DNA of 64,000 nt from Rothia aerolata (GTDB taxonomy: Bacteria; Actinomycetota; Actinomycetes; Actinomycetales; Micrococcaceae), in the NCBI RefSeq assembly GCF_014635585.1, contig NZ_BMDC01000004.1:124001-188000 (forward strand), given 5' to 3'. A program made the position numbers and the translations under genes. Positions 44,533 through 53,737 of this stretch are shown piece by piece (the first letter of the stretch is position 1; each line of letters opens with the position of its first letter). Below the pieces are notes generated by a model. It was not told where the DNA came from. It did no database searches and saw only the letters and a list, made by a program, of their open reading frames with translations.

Positions 44533-45249
44533 ATGACACAGGAAAGTACAAAGGTGTACGAGGGGGATCTCCCCAGCTTGCTCTCTGAGCTCATCTCAGA
44601 CGGCGACACCCTAGCAGTCGGTGGTTTTGGTCTCTCAGGCAACCCCTTCGACCTCATTGAAGCCCTGGCTCAAACCGACCGTAAAGATCTCACCATTGTC
44701 TCCAACAACATGGGCATCGACAACGAGGGTCTGGGAGTTCTGCTCCAGGAACGCAAGGTTCGTAAAGTCCTGGCATCCTACGTTGGAGAAAACAAACTTT
44801 TCGCTGAACTCTACCTCTCGGGAGAACTGGAAGTAGAGTTCAACCCCCAGGGAACCCTGGCAGAACGCCTGCGTGCCGGCGGAGCCGGAATTCCCGCCTT
44901 CTACACCGCCACCGGTGTGGGCACCCTTGTAGCAGAGGGCAAGCCCACCGCGGAGTTTGACGGCCAAACCTATGTTCAAGAACGCGGTATCGTAGCCGAT
45001 GTGGCCCTGGTTCACGCCGCCATTGCAGATGAAGACGGCAACCTGCGCTACCGGCGCACCTCCCGCAACTTCAACCCCCAGTGCGCAGAATCGGGAAAGA
45101 TCACGGTGGCCGAGGTAGAAAAAATTGTTCCTCGCGGTGAACTCGACCCCGACGACGTGATGACGCCCGGCGTGCACGTGGACTACGTCGTCCTCGCAGC
45201 AGAGCGCACCAAGCCGATTGAGCAGCGCACCGTGCGCCCGCGCCCCTAA
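44533..45249 (+). CDS. scoA: 3-oxoacid CoA-transferase, subunit A
   Basis: 238 residues. Activates acetoacetate with CoA from succinyl-CoA. SDGDTLAVGGFGLSGNP is the CoA-transferase glycine motif, followed by LTIVSNNMGIDNEGLGVLL and PAFYTATGVGTLVAEGKP. I chose the ATG at 44533 with AAGAAGG upstream rather than a GTG at 44509. Subunit B follows 30 bp later. Placed behind the homogentisate operon, it would take the acetoacetate that FahA releases. Confidence 0.9.
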   Translation: MTQESTKVYEGDLPSLLSELISDGDTLAVGGFGLSGNPFDLIEALAQTDRKDLTIVSNNMGIDNEGLGVLLQERKVRKVLASYVGENKLFAELYLSGELEVEFNPQGTLAERLRAGGAGIPAFYTATGVGTLVAEGKPTAEFDGQTYVQERGIVADVALVHAAIADEDGNLRYRRTSRNFNPQCAESGKITVAEVEKIVPRGELDPDDVMTPGVHVDYVVLAAERTKPIEQRTVRPRP

Positions 45250-45279
45250 CCTGCAGGCTGTGAAGAGAGGATTTAGACA

Positions 45280-45927
45280 ATGCCTTGGACTCGTGACGAT
45301 ATGGCAGCTCGCGCGGCAGCGGAGCTGACCGACGGTTCATATGTAAATTTGGGAATCGGTATTCCCACCCTGGTTGCCAACCATATTCCCGAAGGAAAGC
45401 GCGTGATGCTTCAGTCGGAGAACGGAATTTTGGGTATGGGTAACTTTCCCTATGAGGGGGAGGAAGACGCCGACCTCATTAACGCCGGCAAGCAGACGGT
45501 GACCCTGGTGCCCGGTGCCGCTATTTTTGACTCAGCTACCAGCTTTGCCATGATTCGCGGCGGCAAGGTGGCCACCGCGATTCTGGGGGCTATGGAGGTC
45601 TCCCAGGCGGGAGATCTGGCCAACTGGATGATTCCGGGAAAGATGGTCAAGGGAATGGGCGGCGCCATGGATCTGGTAGCGGGCACCCCCAACGTGATTG
45701 TGCTGACCGACCACGTGACCAAAGACGGCTCCCCCAAGCTGAAAAAGGAGTGCGAGCTGCCCCTAACCGGTGTGGGCGTGGTCGATCGAGTGATTACCGA
45801 CCTTGCCGACTTCACCATTCGCGACGGTTCAATGGAGCTCACCGCCCTGGCACCGGATGTCACCCTGGATGAGGTTCGCCAGAAGACCGCCGCCGAATTT
45901 AGTGTTGCCGAAGGAGTTGAATCATGA
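45280..45927 (+). CDS. scoB: 3-oxoacid CoA-transferase, subunit B
   Basis: 215 residues. [15 protein letters not shown] and the catalytic Glu in [11 protein letters not shown] (about residue 47) are diagnostic for the beta subunit; [37 protein letters not shown] is a further family block. Its end overlaps the thiolase start by 4 bp (ATGA). Confidence 0.92.
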   Translation: MPWTRDDMAARAAAELTDGSYVNLGIGIPTLVANHIPEGKRVMLQSENGILGMGNFPYEGEEDADLINAGKQTVTLVPGAAIFDSATSFAMIRGGKVATAILGAMEVSQAGDLANWMIPGKMVKGMGGAMDLVAGTPNVIVLTDHVTKDGSPKLKKECELPLTGVGVVDRVITDLADFTIRDGSMELTALAPDVTLDEVRQKTAAEFSVAEGVES

Positions 45928-47120
45928 GCAAAGAAAACGATGTGGTGATTGTTGGTGCCGCCCGCACCCCCATCGGCAAGCTGCTGGGCGCTCTCTCGCC
46001 CCTGTCTGCCGTTGACCTGGGAGCTACCGCGCTGAAGGCGGCACTGGAGAAGTCCGGGGTTGCTGCTGACCAGCTGGACCAGGTGATTTTCGGTCAGGTG
46101 CTCCAGGCGGGAGCGGGCCAGAACCCCGCGCGTCAAACCGCTGTGGCGGCGGGTGTTCCGCTGAGCGTTCCCACCATGACCGTCAATTCTGTCTGCCTCT
46201 CGGGCCTGCGCTCGGTGATTGAGGCTAGCCGCCTGATTACCTCGGGTGAGGCCGATGTGGTGGCCGCCGGTGGCCAGGAATCGATGTCTCAGGCTCCCTT
46301 CGTGGTGCCCAACCTGCGAGCTGGCAAGGCGTTTGGGCAGGCTCCCCTGCTCGATACCCTAGAGCGCGATGCCCTCTCCGACGCCTTTGACCAGAACTCT
46401 ATGGGCCTGAATACCGATCTCGGAAACGCAAAGTACGGTATTACCCGCGAGGAGCAGGATTCGATTGCCGCTGCCTCCCACCAGCGCGCCGCTGCCGCCT
46501 GGGAGTCCGAGGTCTTTGACGCCGAGATTGCCCCGGTATCGGTACCCGGCCGCAAGGGTGCGGTCAACGTGGTGGAAAAAGACGAGGGTATTCGCCCCGA
46601 CACCACCGTAGAGACCCTGGCTAAGCTGCGCCCGGCTTTTAGGGAGGACGGCACGATTACCGCCGGTAACGCCTCGCAGATTTCGGACGGCGCTGCGGCG
46701 GTTATTCTCGCCCGCCGCTCCTGGGCCGAAGAGAAGGGGCTGAATATTCTGGCCACTGTGGTGGGCTGGGCTAACACTGCCGGCCCCGACGACACTTCCC
46801 TGCATACCCAGCCCGCCCACGCTATTACCGCGGCGGTGAAAAGGGCCGGGATCAGTGTTGAGGATTTGGACTTCGCAGAGATCAATGAGGCTTTTGCCTC
46901 TGTGACTGCGGTATCGATGGCCGAGCTGGGCCTAGATTCTGAGAAAGTGAACCTCCACGGCGGCGCCGTTGCGATGGGGCATCCTGTAGGTGCCTCGGGT
47001 GCCCGCCTGGTGGTTCATGCCGCCCACCTGCTCGCCACCGGTGAATACGGTAGCACCGCAGCCGTTGCCCTGTGCGGCGGCGGCGGCCAAGGAGACGGGG
47101 TGGTGCTGAAGGCAGGATAA
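45924..47120 (+). CDS. Acetyl-CoA acetyltransferase (thiolase)
   Basis: 398 residues. Splits acetoacetyl-CoA to two acetyl-CoA. The nucleophile Cys is in [14 protein letters not shown] (about residue 90), His in [14 protein letters not shown] (about 351), and the second Cys in [16 protein letters not shown] at the C-terminus. It is coupled to scoB and completes the route from homogentisate to central metabolism. Confidence 0.92.
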   Translation: MSKENDVVIVGAARTPIGKLLGALSPLSAVDLGATALKAALEKSGVAADQLDQVIFGQVLQAGAGQNPARQTAVAAGVPLSVPTMTVNSVCLSGLRSVIEASRLITSGEADVVAAGGQESMSQAPFVVPNLRAGKAFGQAPLLDTLERDALSDAFDQNSMGLNTDLGNAKYGITREEQDSIAAASHQRAAAAWESEVFDAEIAPVSVPGRKGAVNVVEKDEGIRPDTTVETLAKLRPAFREDGTITAGNASQISDGAAAVILARRSWAEEKGLNILATVVGWANTAGPDDTSLHTQPAHAITAAVKRAGISVEDLDFAEINEAFASVTAVSMAELGLDSEKVNLHGGAVAMGHPVGASGARLVVHAAHLLATGEYGSTAAVALCGGGGQGDGVVLKAG

Positions 47121-47148
47121 CCAGTATTTTCAAACATTATTTTTCCTG

Positions 47149-47188
47149 GAACCGGGGGCGGTGCTGTTGTGGTTACCGCTCCCGGTTC
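47149..47188. terminator. Hairpin between convergent thiolase and LysR genes
   Basis: 14-bp arms (47149-47162, 47175-47188) with one G.T pair. It overlaps the last codons of the LysR gene; T-tract is weak. Confidence 0.5.
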
Positions 47189-48093
47189 TTGTTATGTCCC
47201 GCAGCCTCTGCCTGCACAATCTTCTGGATATTTTTCTCAATCACCCCGGGGGACCGGTGCGGTGGGTAGCAAACCACCACCGAGTTCTCTATCTCGGGGT
47301 TTGCGATAGGAACAGAGACAACCTCCTGGCCGTGTAGCGAGTGGGTAATACGGCCGAAGCTGAAGATAAGAGAGAGGGCCAGTCCCTCTCCCACCAGCGA
47401 CTTCAGTGTGTCGTTACTCTGCGCCGTCCACACCACCTGCTGCTCCATAGAGTGCCTTTCTAACAGGTTATAGATGGTGTCGTGGGCAGGCATATAGCCC
47501 GGTATAGCAAAATTTTCTTGCCTCAGCTCATCCAGGGCAACCGAGGTCCGCTGAGCCAGCTTATGGCTGGCTGGAACCAGGGCGTAGAGGGTCATCTGAC
47601 CGGCATCTAACACAGCGGTGTTCTGGGGGTCGTGGCCCTTGTAGGTCAGGGCAACATCAACCGTGCCCAGGGTGAGCTTTTCTTTCATTTGAGCCGCGGT
47701 CAACTCAACAAAATCAACGCTTACCTCGGGGAAGTTCTGCGCGTACTCCCTCAAAATCGCCGGCATTACCCAAGGGGCAAGCGTGGGAAAGATTCCGATT
47801 TTAATGGAGCGCTCAACTCGCTGGTTAGCCGACTCGACAATCTGAGGAATCTGCTGGGTTTCCCGCAGGATTTTTCTCAGGTGGGCAACCACCGCCTCCC
47901 CCGCCTGCGTGAGCACAACCCCCTTAGAGCGGCGTCGTACCGTGAGCACGGTGTGCAAAGACTTCTCGATTTCATCAATAGCCTGCCCCACCGCTACCGG
48001 AGAGACCTTGCAGAGGTCGGCAGCACCGGCGATAGTGCCCGTGTCAGCAACGGCAACCAGGTATTCCATCTGGCGAAGTGTGAGACCGATCAT
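47173..48093 (-). CDS. LysR family transcriptional regulator
   Basis: 306 residues. N-terminal HTH (TLRQMEYLVAVADTGTIAGAADLCKVSPVAVGQAIDEIEKSLHTVL, about 5-50) and a periplasmic-binding-type effector domain from about 90 (IKIGIFPTLAPWVMPAILREYAQNFPEVSVDFVE). It is divergent from the MBL/Tct operon, so it most likely regulates that uptake system in response to its substrate. Confidence 0.88.
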   Translation of the reverse strand: MIGLTLRQMEYLVAVADTGTIAGAADLCKVSPVAVGQAIDEIEKSLHTVLTVRRRSKGVVLTQAGEAVVAHLRKILRETQQIPQIVESANQRVERSIKIGIFPTLAPWVMPAILREYAQNFPEVSVDFVELTAAQMKEKLTLGTVDVALTYKGHDPQNTAVLDAGQMTLYALVPASHKLAQRTSVALDELRQENFAIPGYMPAHDTIYNLLERHSMEQQVVWTAQSNDTLKSLVGEGLALSLIFSFGRITHSLHGQEVVSVPIANPEIENSVVVCYPPHRSPGVIEKNIQKIVQAEAAGHNKNRER

Positions 48094-48135
48094 AGGTAAA
48101 TCTTATTTTATTACTTATAAAAAACAAGTTTACCT
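48094..48135. promoter_or_regulatory. Inverted repeat between LysR and the Tct operon
   Basis: AGGTAAA (48094-48100) and TTTACCT (48129-48135) around a very AT-rich 28-nt centre. Candidate LysR binding region. Confidence 0.4.
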
Positions 48136-48190
48136 AAGTTTATGACCCACGTAACATCGAAGAATCGCTATCTCACGAAAGGAAAGAGCC

Positions 48191-49195
48191 TTGAGCCAGA
48201 CGCCCCAGGTTATTACATTAGGCACCGCAGGCGGCCCCCGCGTATGGACCTTTGACGATAACTCCGAGCCCCGCTGCGGCATCGCCACCGCCGTGGTGGT
48301 CGGCGATAAGTGGTACCTGATTGACTGCGGCCAGTCGGTCTACCGCCAAATCCGCAAGTCTGGCCTGGACCTCAACCAGCTGGCGGGAATTTTCATTACC
48401 CACCTGCACTCCGACCACGTGGTTGACCTAGCGAATATTCTGACCCTGTCTTTCTACGACATGAAGATGAAAGACCGCATTATTCCCATCTACGGCCCCG
48501 GCAACCGCCAGGTGCTACCGCCGCTCTCCCCACGAGCCTCCGGCCCGGTAGAGCCGCTGAACCCCGAGAACCCGGTTCCGGGCATTGCAGAAATTGTTGA
48601 CCTGCTCTTTAGGGCGAACGCAACCGACATCAATGACCGAATCATTGACTCCCTCTACCCCAACCCCGCCCATACTTTCCAGGCCCGCGATATTCAGATT
48701 CCCGCCGAGGTGGGCTTCCACGCCAATGACAACGCCAGCCCCTCCATGCGCCCCTTCACAATTTATGAAGACGACACCGTGAAGGTCTCGGCAACCCTGG
48801 TGGTTCACCCGCCCATTGCCCCGGCCTTTGCCTTCCGCTTTGACTACCAGGGCGGCTCGGTGACTATCTCTGGCGATACCCGCTACTCAGAGAACCTCGG
48901 GGTGCTGGCAGAGAACACCGACCTTCTGCTGCACGAGGCAATCGATTTTGACTGGGTGTACCGAGTCAAGGATCCCTCCAACGAAACCGACCGGGCCTCG
49001 ATTGACCACCACAAAAAATCTCATACTCCACCCGATGAGGCGGGCAAGCTCGCCGAAGAAACGGGAGCAAAGAGGCTGGCACTGCACCACCTGGTACCCG
49101 GCAATGCGCGCGGACTCACCTGGCAGGCCGCCAGCTCCACCTACTCGGGTGAACTGATCATTCCATCGGATAACGACCGTATTGAATTGGGATAA
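48191..49195 (+). CDS. Metallo-beta-lactamase-fold hydrolase, paralog 1
   Basis: 334 residues. LGTAGGPRVW at the N-terminus and the zinc motif THLHSDHVVDL (HxHxDH, about 71-76) put it in the RNase-Z/arylsulfatase-like branch of MBL hydrolases; later ligands are VTISGDTRYSEN and LALHHLVPG. Branch members open lactones, phosphodiesters or sulfate esters. Start is TTG at 48191 with GGAAAG 5 nt before. It is the first gene of the Tct operon and closely resembles the gene at 50173-51189. Confidence 0.83.
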   Translation: MSQTPQVITLGTAGGPRVWTFDDNSEPRCGIATAVVVGDKWYLIDCGQSVYRQIRKSGLDLNQLAGIFITHLHSDHVVDLANILTLSFYDMKMKDRIIPIYGPGNRQVLPPLSPRASGPVEPLNPENPVPGIAEIVDLLFRANATDINDRIIDSLYPNPAHTFQARDIQIPAEVGFHANDNASPSMRPFTIYEDDTVKVSATLVVHPPIAPAFAFRFDYQGGSVTISGDTRYSENLGVLAENTDLLLHEAIDFDWVYRVKDPSNETDRASIDHHKKSHTPPDEAGKLAEETGAKRLALHHLVPGNARGLTWQAASSTYSGELIIPSDNDRIELG

Positions 49196-49200
49196 AGAAT

Positions 49201-50157
49201 ATGATGAAAAAAATCGGTGCGCTACTTGCTGTCACAGCCCTTGCGCTTTCAGGCTGCGCTCAAACCGACCGAGAGTACCCGTCAAAGAAAATTGAGCTGA
49301 TTGTGGCCTTTGGAGCGGGCAGCACCAACGATGTGGTTGCCCGTGCTTTCGCCGCCTCTTTCGAAGATGTCAGCGGCGGAACGGTGCTGGTTTTAAACCG
49401 CCCCGGCGCAATGGGAATTATCGGCACCACCGAGGCGAGCCTGACAGCTGATGACGGCTACACCATGCTCCTTGCCCCGGTGGCAGCCTTCACCAACGCC
49501 CCGCTACTCCAGGAGACCCACTACAGTTCAGAGGACTTCAAGTCCGTCACCTCGCTGTCTTCCCAGGGCTTTGCCATTACGGTGAGGGCAGACTCCCCCT
49601 ACAACTCACTGGATGATCTCAAGAATGCCGACTCTGCCCTAACCTACGCCACCCTGGGCGAGGGCCACAGCGGCCACGTTCTGCTGGCCGAGATCCTCAA
49701 AGACCTGGGCAAAGACGGCCGAGCTATTCCCTTTGACGGCGCCGCCAACGCTATCCAGTCAACCATCAGTGGCGAGACAGACATTGCCGTAACCGATGCC
49801 TCTGCCGCCTACCAGCGCGAGAAGTCCGGTGAGGTCAAGGTTCTTGCGGTGACCGGTGACGAACGCATACCCAGTATGCCCGATGTTCCTACCGTGACCG
49901 AAGAAGGCTACCCCGAGGCCAACTACCTGGCCACCCAGGCTCTGGCGATTCCCGCCGGTGTGGACGATGAAACCACCCAGAAGATCACCGAGCTGGCAGA
50001 GAAGGCAGTTCACAGCGATAGCTACCAGGAATACCTCAAGACAGCCAACTCAACCCTGCAAGACATCGACGGGCCCAAGTGGATGACCGACTACGTACCC
50101 GAAGAAAAAGCCCGCATTGAGCAGGCCTACCAAGAACTGGGTATCGGCCAAAGGTAG
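49201..50157 (+). CDS. tctC: Tripartite tricarboxylate transporter substrate-binding lipoprotein
   Basis: 318 residues. Lipoprotein signal with Cys in TALALSGCAQT (about residue 20), then the TctC/Bug-type binding protein: KIELIVAFGAGSTNDVVARAFA, VLNRPGAMGIIGTTEASL, ALTYATLGEGHSGHVLLAEIL and DVPTVTEEGYPEANYLATQAL. Two ATG codons begin the frame; either can serve. It lies between the two MBL genes and would catch a carboxylated substrate outside the membrane. Confidence 0.9.
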   Translation: MMKKIGALLAVTALALSGCAQTDREYPSKKIELIVAFGAGSTNDVVARAFAASFEDVSGGTVLVLNRPGAMGIIGTTEASLTADDGYTMLLAPVAAFTNAPLLQETHYSSEDFKSVTSLSSQGFAITVRADSPYNSLDDLKNADSALTYATLGEGHSGHVLLAEILKDLGKDGRAIPFDGAANAIQSTISGETDIAVTDASAAYQREKSGEVKVLAVTGDERIPSMPDVPTVTEEGYPEANYLATQALAIPAGVDDETTQKITELAEKAVHSDSYQEYLKTANSTLQDIDGPKWMTDYVPEEKARIEQAYQELGIGQR

Positions 50158-50172
50158 GGAAAGGAGGTACAG

Positions 50173-51189
50173 ATGACTCACACAGACGCTCACGTGATTA
50201 CCCTCGGCACCGCTGGCGGCCCCCGCGTTTGGACCCTGGACGACGACGCTGAGCCCCGCTGCGGTATTGCCACTGCCGTGGTAGTCGGCGATAAGTGGTA
50301 CCTGATTGACTGCGGCCAGTCGGTCTACCGCCAGGTGCGCAAGGCCGGGCTAGACATCAACAAGCTGGGCGGTATCTTTATTACCCACATGCACTCAGAC
50401 CACACGGTGGATCTGATTAACATGCTGGTTCTGGGTTTCTACACGGTGGCCGGAGAAGGCCACACGATTCCCATCTTTGGCCCCGGAGATCGCGGCGCCC
50501 TGCACCCACTCTCCCCCCGCGCGTCCGGCCCGGTCAACCACGTCTTCGACGATCAGCCGACCCCCGGCACCCGCTCGATGGTGGACTTTCTGTTGCGCTC
50601 GCACGCCACCGACCTCAACGAGCGAATCCTCGATTCTCTCTACCCCAACCCGGTCAATATTTTTGAGGCGCACGATATTGAGTTGCCCGCCGACTGCGGC
50701 TTTCAGGCCAATAGTGCCCCGAGCCCGGCCATGCGCCCCTTCACCGTTTTCGAAGACGAGACCGTGAGGGTTTCGGCAACCCTGGTGGTTCATCCGCCGG
50801 TGGCTCCGGCTTTCGCCTTTCGTTTTGATTATGACGGCGGTTCGGTCACGATCTCCGGCGACACCAAGTACTCGGAGAACCTCGGAGAACTGGCGGCTGA
50901 CACCAGTCTGCTCTTGCACGAGGCCATTGACCTGGACTGGGCACACAGATTTTATGACGACGACGAGTCGGGTAGGGCCTCCATCGACCACCACAAGAAG
51001 TCACACACCCCGCCCGATCTGGCGGGAAAGCTGGCGGAGCAGGCCGGTGCCAAAAAACTGGCGCTGCACCACCTCGTTCCGGGCAACGCCCACGGAAAGG
51101 TGTGGGAATCTGCCCGGTCAACCTACTCGTCTGAGCTCATTATTCCCCGAGATAACCAGGTTATCTCTCTGAATGGATACACGGTATGA
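50173..51189 (+). CDS. Metallo-beta-lactamase-fold hydrolase, paralog 2
   Basis: 338 residues, alike over the full length to the gene at 48191-49195: LGTAGGPRVWTLDDDAEPRCGIATAVVVGDKW, the zinc motif THMHSDHTVDL, VTISGDTKYSEN and LALHHLVPGNAHG. The 5' DNA is also very similar, so the two come from a duplication or were kept alike. The differences lie mostly after the zinc motif (NMLVLGFYTVAGEGH), where substrate specificity would be set. AAGGAGG precedes the ATG; the stop overlaps tctB (ATGA). Confidence 0.83.
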   Translation: MTHTDAHVITLGTAGGPRVWTLDDDAEPRCGIATAVVVGDKWYLIDCGQSVYRQVRKAGLDINKLGGIFITHMHSDHTVDLINMLVLGFYTVAGEGHTIPIFGPGDRGALHPLSPRASGPVNHVFDDQPTPGTRSMVDFLLRSHATDLNERILDSLYPNPVNIFEAHDIELPADCGFQANSAPSPAMRPFTVFEDETVRVSATLVVHPPVAPAFAFRFDYDGGSVTISGDTKYSENLGELAADTSLLLHEAIDLDWAHRFYDDDESGRASIDHHKKSHTPPDLAGKLAEQAGAKKLALHHLVPGNAHGKVWESARSTYSSELIIPRDNQVISLNGYTV

Positions 51190-51713
51190 ACAAAGAAGAA
51201 GCTCCCTATATAGCACCTGACACTCAGGCCTCGCCCATTGTGGGGCGGCACCAGCCTGAGAACCTCCGCGGGGGTTATCCCAGAATCTACATCTTCATGA
51301 TGTCGATGACCTTGATTGTTTTCATCGCGCTGGCGGTCTACGCCTTTAACCTAGCGGTCGGTAGCTTTTCTAAGCCCGGCCCAGGCCTCTGGATTCTTAC
51401 TGCCTCAGTTCTGGCGCTTTTGGCCTGGCCCTTTGCACTGAAGGCCAAAGAAGAATACGAGCGTTTCAACCGCGAGCGCGTAGACAAGATGCTCTTTATG
51501 CTGGCGGGTCTGGTTGCCTTTGTGGTGCTCTACCCTTTCACCGGTTTTCTAGTGGCTGGGTTTATCTCCATGCTGATTATCACCCGGTTCAGCGCCCGCG
51601 AATCGTGGAAGGTCTCTCTGATACTTTCGGTTCTCACCCCGGTGGTGGTCTACCTGGTGTTTGTGGTTGCTTTTCAAGTGGGTCTCAGCGGCCTGCCCGA
51701 GTGGATGTCTTAA
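51186..51713 (+). CDS. tctB: Tripartite tricarboxylate transporter, small membrane subunit
   Basis: 175 residues: a 35-residue polar N-terminus and four membrane helices with a cytoplasmic loop (KAKEEYERFNRERVDK). Size, topology and the place between the binding protein and TctA identify it; sequence of this subunit is weakly conserved in general. Confidence 0.8.
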   Translation: MNKEEAPYIAPDTQASPIVGRHQPENLRGGYPRIYIFMMSMTLIVFIALAVYAFNLAVGSFSKPGPGLWILTASVLALLAWPFALKAKEEYERFNRERVDKMLFMLAGLVAFVVLYPFTGFLVAGFISMLIITRFSARESWKVSLILSVLTPVVVYLVFVVAFQVGLSGLPEWMS

Positions 51714-51727
51714 GGAAGTGACATAGT

Positions 51728-53263
51728 ATGCAAGATATTTTCTCCGGTCTCGCAACCGGCTTCGGTGTTGCTTTCTCTCCGATGAACCTGCTCTTTGTGC
51801 TCATCGGTGTTGTCGTGGGTACTCTCATCGGCCTAATTCCGGGTCTGGGCCCGGTGACGGCGATCGCGCTGCTGCTGCCGATTACCTACGAGTTAGACGC
51901 CACCACGGCAATTATGATGCTGGCAGGTATCTACTACGGTTCCATGTACGGTGGGCGAATTCCTGCTATTTTGCTCCGTCTACCGGGAGATGCCTCGGCG
52001 GTGGTCACCACCTTTGACGGCTATCCTATGGCCAAGAAGGGGCGGGCCTCTGAGGCGCTGAGCCTTTCGGGTATTGGCTCCTTCATCGGCGGTACCGTGG
52101 CCATTATTGGCCTGACCTTCCTGGCCCCTCTGGCGGCTAATATCACCGCCCAGATTGAATCTGCCGATCTTTTTGCCCTGGCCCTGGTGGGTCTACTCAT
52201 GATTATTCTGCTGACCAACGGATCCAAGGCAAAGGCTCTGATTATGGGTGCCCTAGGTATTGTGGTGGCCACCGTGGGTCTTGACCCCATTACCGGCCAG
52301 GCCCGCCTGACCTTCGGCTCAATGGATCTGCTCTCGGGAATTGATATTGTTTCGGTGGCAGTGGGCCTCTTCGGTGTGGGCGAGCTGCTCTACAACGCAG
52401 AGCACGGCTTCTTCAAAGGCATGGGCAAGGCCAACCTCAAGCCCAAGATGCCCTCGAAAGCAGACTGGGCAGTGTCTAAGTTCGCTATCGCCCGCGCCTC
52501 GATTATCGGCTTTTTGATTGGTATTATTCCCGGCGGTGGCGGCACGGTTTCCTCCGTGGTTGCCTACGGTGTGGAGAAGAAAGTCTCCAAGCACCCCGAA
52601 AAATTCGGCACCGGCGCCCCCGAGGGCCTGGCAGCAACAGAGACAGCCGACAACGCGTCGTCCAATTCCTCCTTTATTCCGCTGCTAACCCTGGGTGTTC
52701 CCCCGAACCCCGTGCTGGCGCTGATTTTCGGTGCCCTGCTGCTACAGAACATCACCCCCGGCCCCACCCTGGTGCAAGACCACCCCGATGTGTTCTGGGG
52801 CGTGATTGCCTCGATGTACATCGGTAACGTGTTGCTACTGGCGCTGAACCTGCCCCTGGTGGGCGTGTTTGCCCAGATGCTGCGGATTCGCGGTTCCCTC
52901 ATGGCTCCGATCATTCTTCTGATTGCGCTGGTGGGTGTCTACAGTGTGCGCAACAGTCTCTTTGACGTGGTAACCACGATTTTCTTTGGCCTGCTGGGCT
53001 ACGTGCTGCGCAAGGCAAACTTCGACTTGGGCCCGCTGATTCTCGGCTTTATTCTGGGCCCCATTCTCGAGGTGGAGTTCCGCCGCACCATGCTGGTCTC
53101 CGGTGGTGACTTTGGAATCTTCCTGGTTTCCCCGGTGGTTCTGGGTATCGGTCTACTGATTACTGCTCTGCTTGCTTGGAGCATTATCAGCAACTTCCGC
53201 AAGCGCCAGATTGAGCTGCGCCGCAAGGCGAACGACCCGGACCATACGATGTACTTTGGCTAG
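51728..53263 (+). CDS. tctA: Tripartite tricarboxylate transporter, large membrane subunit
   Basis: 511 residues with about 11 helices. GTLIGLIPGLGPVTAIALLLPITY, AGIYYGSMYGGRIPAILLRLPGDASAVVTTFDGYPMAKKGRA, and the second half's GFLIGIIPGGGGTVSSVVAYGVEKK with ATETADNASSNSSFIPLLTLGVPPNPVLA are the paired TctA signatures. AGGAAG lies before the ATG. A 33-bp-arm palindrome follows the gene as terminator. Confidence 0.93.
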   Translation: MQDIFSGLATGFGVAFSPMNLLFVLIGVVVGTLIGLIPGLGPVTAIALLLPITYELDATTAIMMLAGIYYGSMYGGRIPAILLRLPGDASAVVTTFDGYPMAKKGRASEALSLSGIGSFIGGTVAIIGLTFLAPLAANITAQIESADLFALALVGLLMIILLTNGSKAKALIMGALGIVVATVGLDPITGQARLTFGSMDLLSGIDIVSVAVGLFGVGELLYNAEHGFFKGMGKANLKPKMPSKADWAVSKFAIARASIIGFLIGIIPGGGGTVSSVVAYGVEKKVSKHPEKFGTGAPEGLAATETADNASSNSSFIPLLTLGVPPNPVLALIFGALLLQNITPGPTLVQDHPDVFWGVIASMYIGNVLLLALNLPLVGVFAQMLRIRGSLMAPIILLIALVGVYSVRNSLFDVVTTIFFGLLGYVLRKANFDLGPLILGFILGPILEVEFRRTMLVSGGDFGIFLVSPVVLGIGLLITALLAWSIISNFRKRQIELRRKANDPDHTMYFG

Positions 53264-53311
53264 AACATTCTGTGGCAGGTTGCTTCAGTAGGGTGCGTGC
53301 AGCCCTGCTAA

Positions 53312-53382
53312 ATCGAGCGGCCGTGAAAACGCCGAGAGGCCGTGTTTAGCACGGCCTCTCGGCGTTTTCACGGCCGCTCGAT
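53312..53382. repeat. Palindrome with 33-bp arms (left of small membrane gene)
   Basis: Perfect arms 53312-53344 and 53350-53382, 5-nt loop. Bidirectional terminator between tctA and the small gene. Its core is repeated at 53667-53705. Confidence 0.85.
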
Positions 53383-53389
53383 GGAAACC

Positions 53390-53599
53390 CTACAGATCTT
53401 CGCTCTTCTTTGAGGCCTTGATACTCCTATAGGCCGAAAAGACCACGCAGATAGCTAGCACCACAAAGGCCGAGGGAATGATAAAGAGTGCCAGCGAATG
53501 GGAAATTGCCCCATCGGCAAGAAGCTTAAAAGAAGAGAAGATTGCAACCGCACACACTACCATCACGATCGACAACAATAGATTGGCATTATTTTTCAT
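53390..53599 (-). CDS. Small two-helix membrane protein
   Basis: 69 residues with two membrane helices (about 5-24 and 31-54) and a basic/acidic tail (YRSIKASKKSEDL). I do not recognise it. I chose the ATG at 53599, which has AGGAG at good distance, over one at 53623. The gene is AT-richer than its neighbours and lies between two copies of one palindrome. Confidence 0.6.
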   Translation of the reverse strand: MKNNANLLLSIVMVVCAVAIFSSFKLLADGAISHSLALFIIPSAFVVLAICVVFSAYRSIKASKKSEDL

Positions 53600-53655
53600 C
53601 GGTGCTCCTATCAACTCGCTCAAACAGCCAAGCCCAGCTTACGCCCCTACGCCGA

Positions 53656-53716
53656 ATGGCCGCCTTAACGCCGAGAGGCCGTGTTAAACACGGCCTCTCG
53701 GCGTTTTCACGGCCAC
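53656..53716. repeat. Palindrome (right of small membrane gene)
   Basis: Core arms of 19 bp (53667-53685, 53687-53705) with a nearly closed loop, and an imperfect outer stem TGGCC/GGCCA. The core is the same as in 53312-53382. Confidence 0.8.
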
Positions 53717-53737
53717 TCTGTGAGAGGGCAGGGTAGC

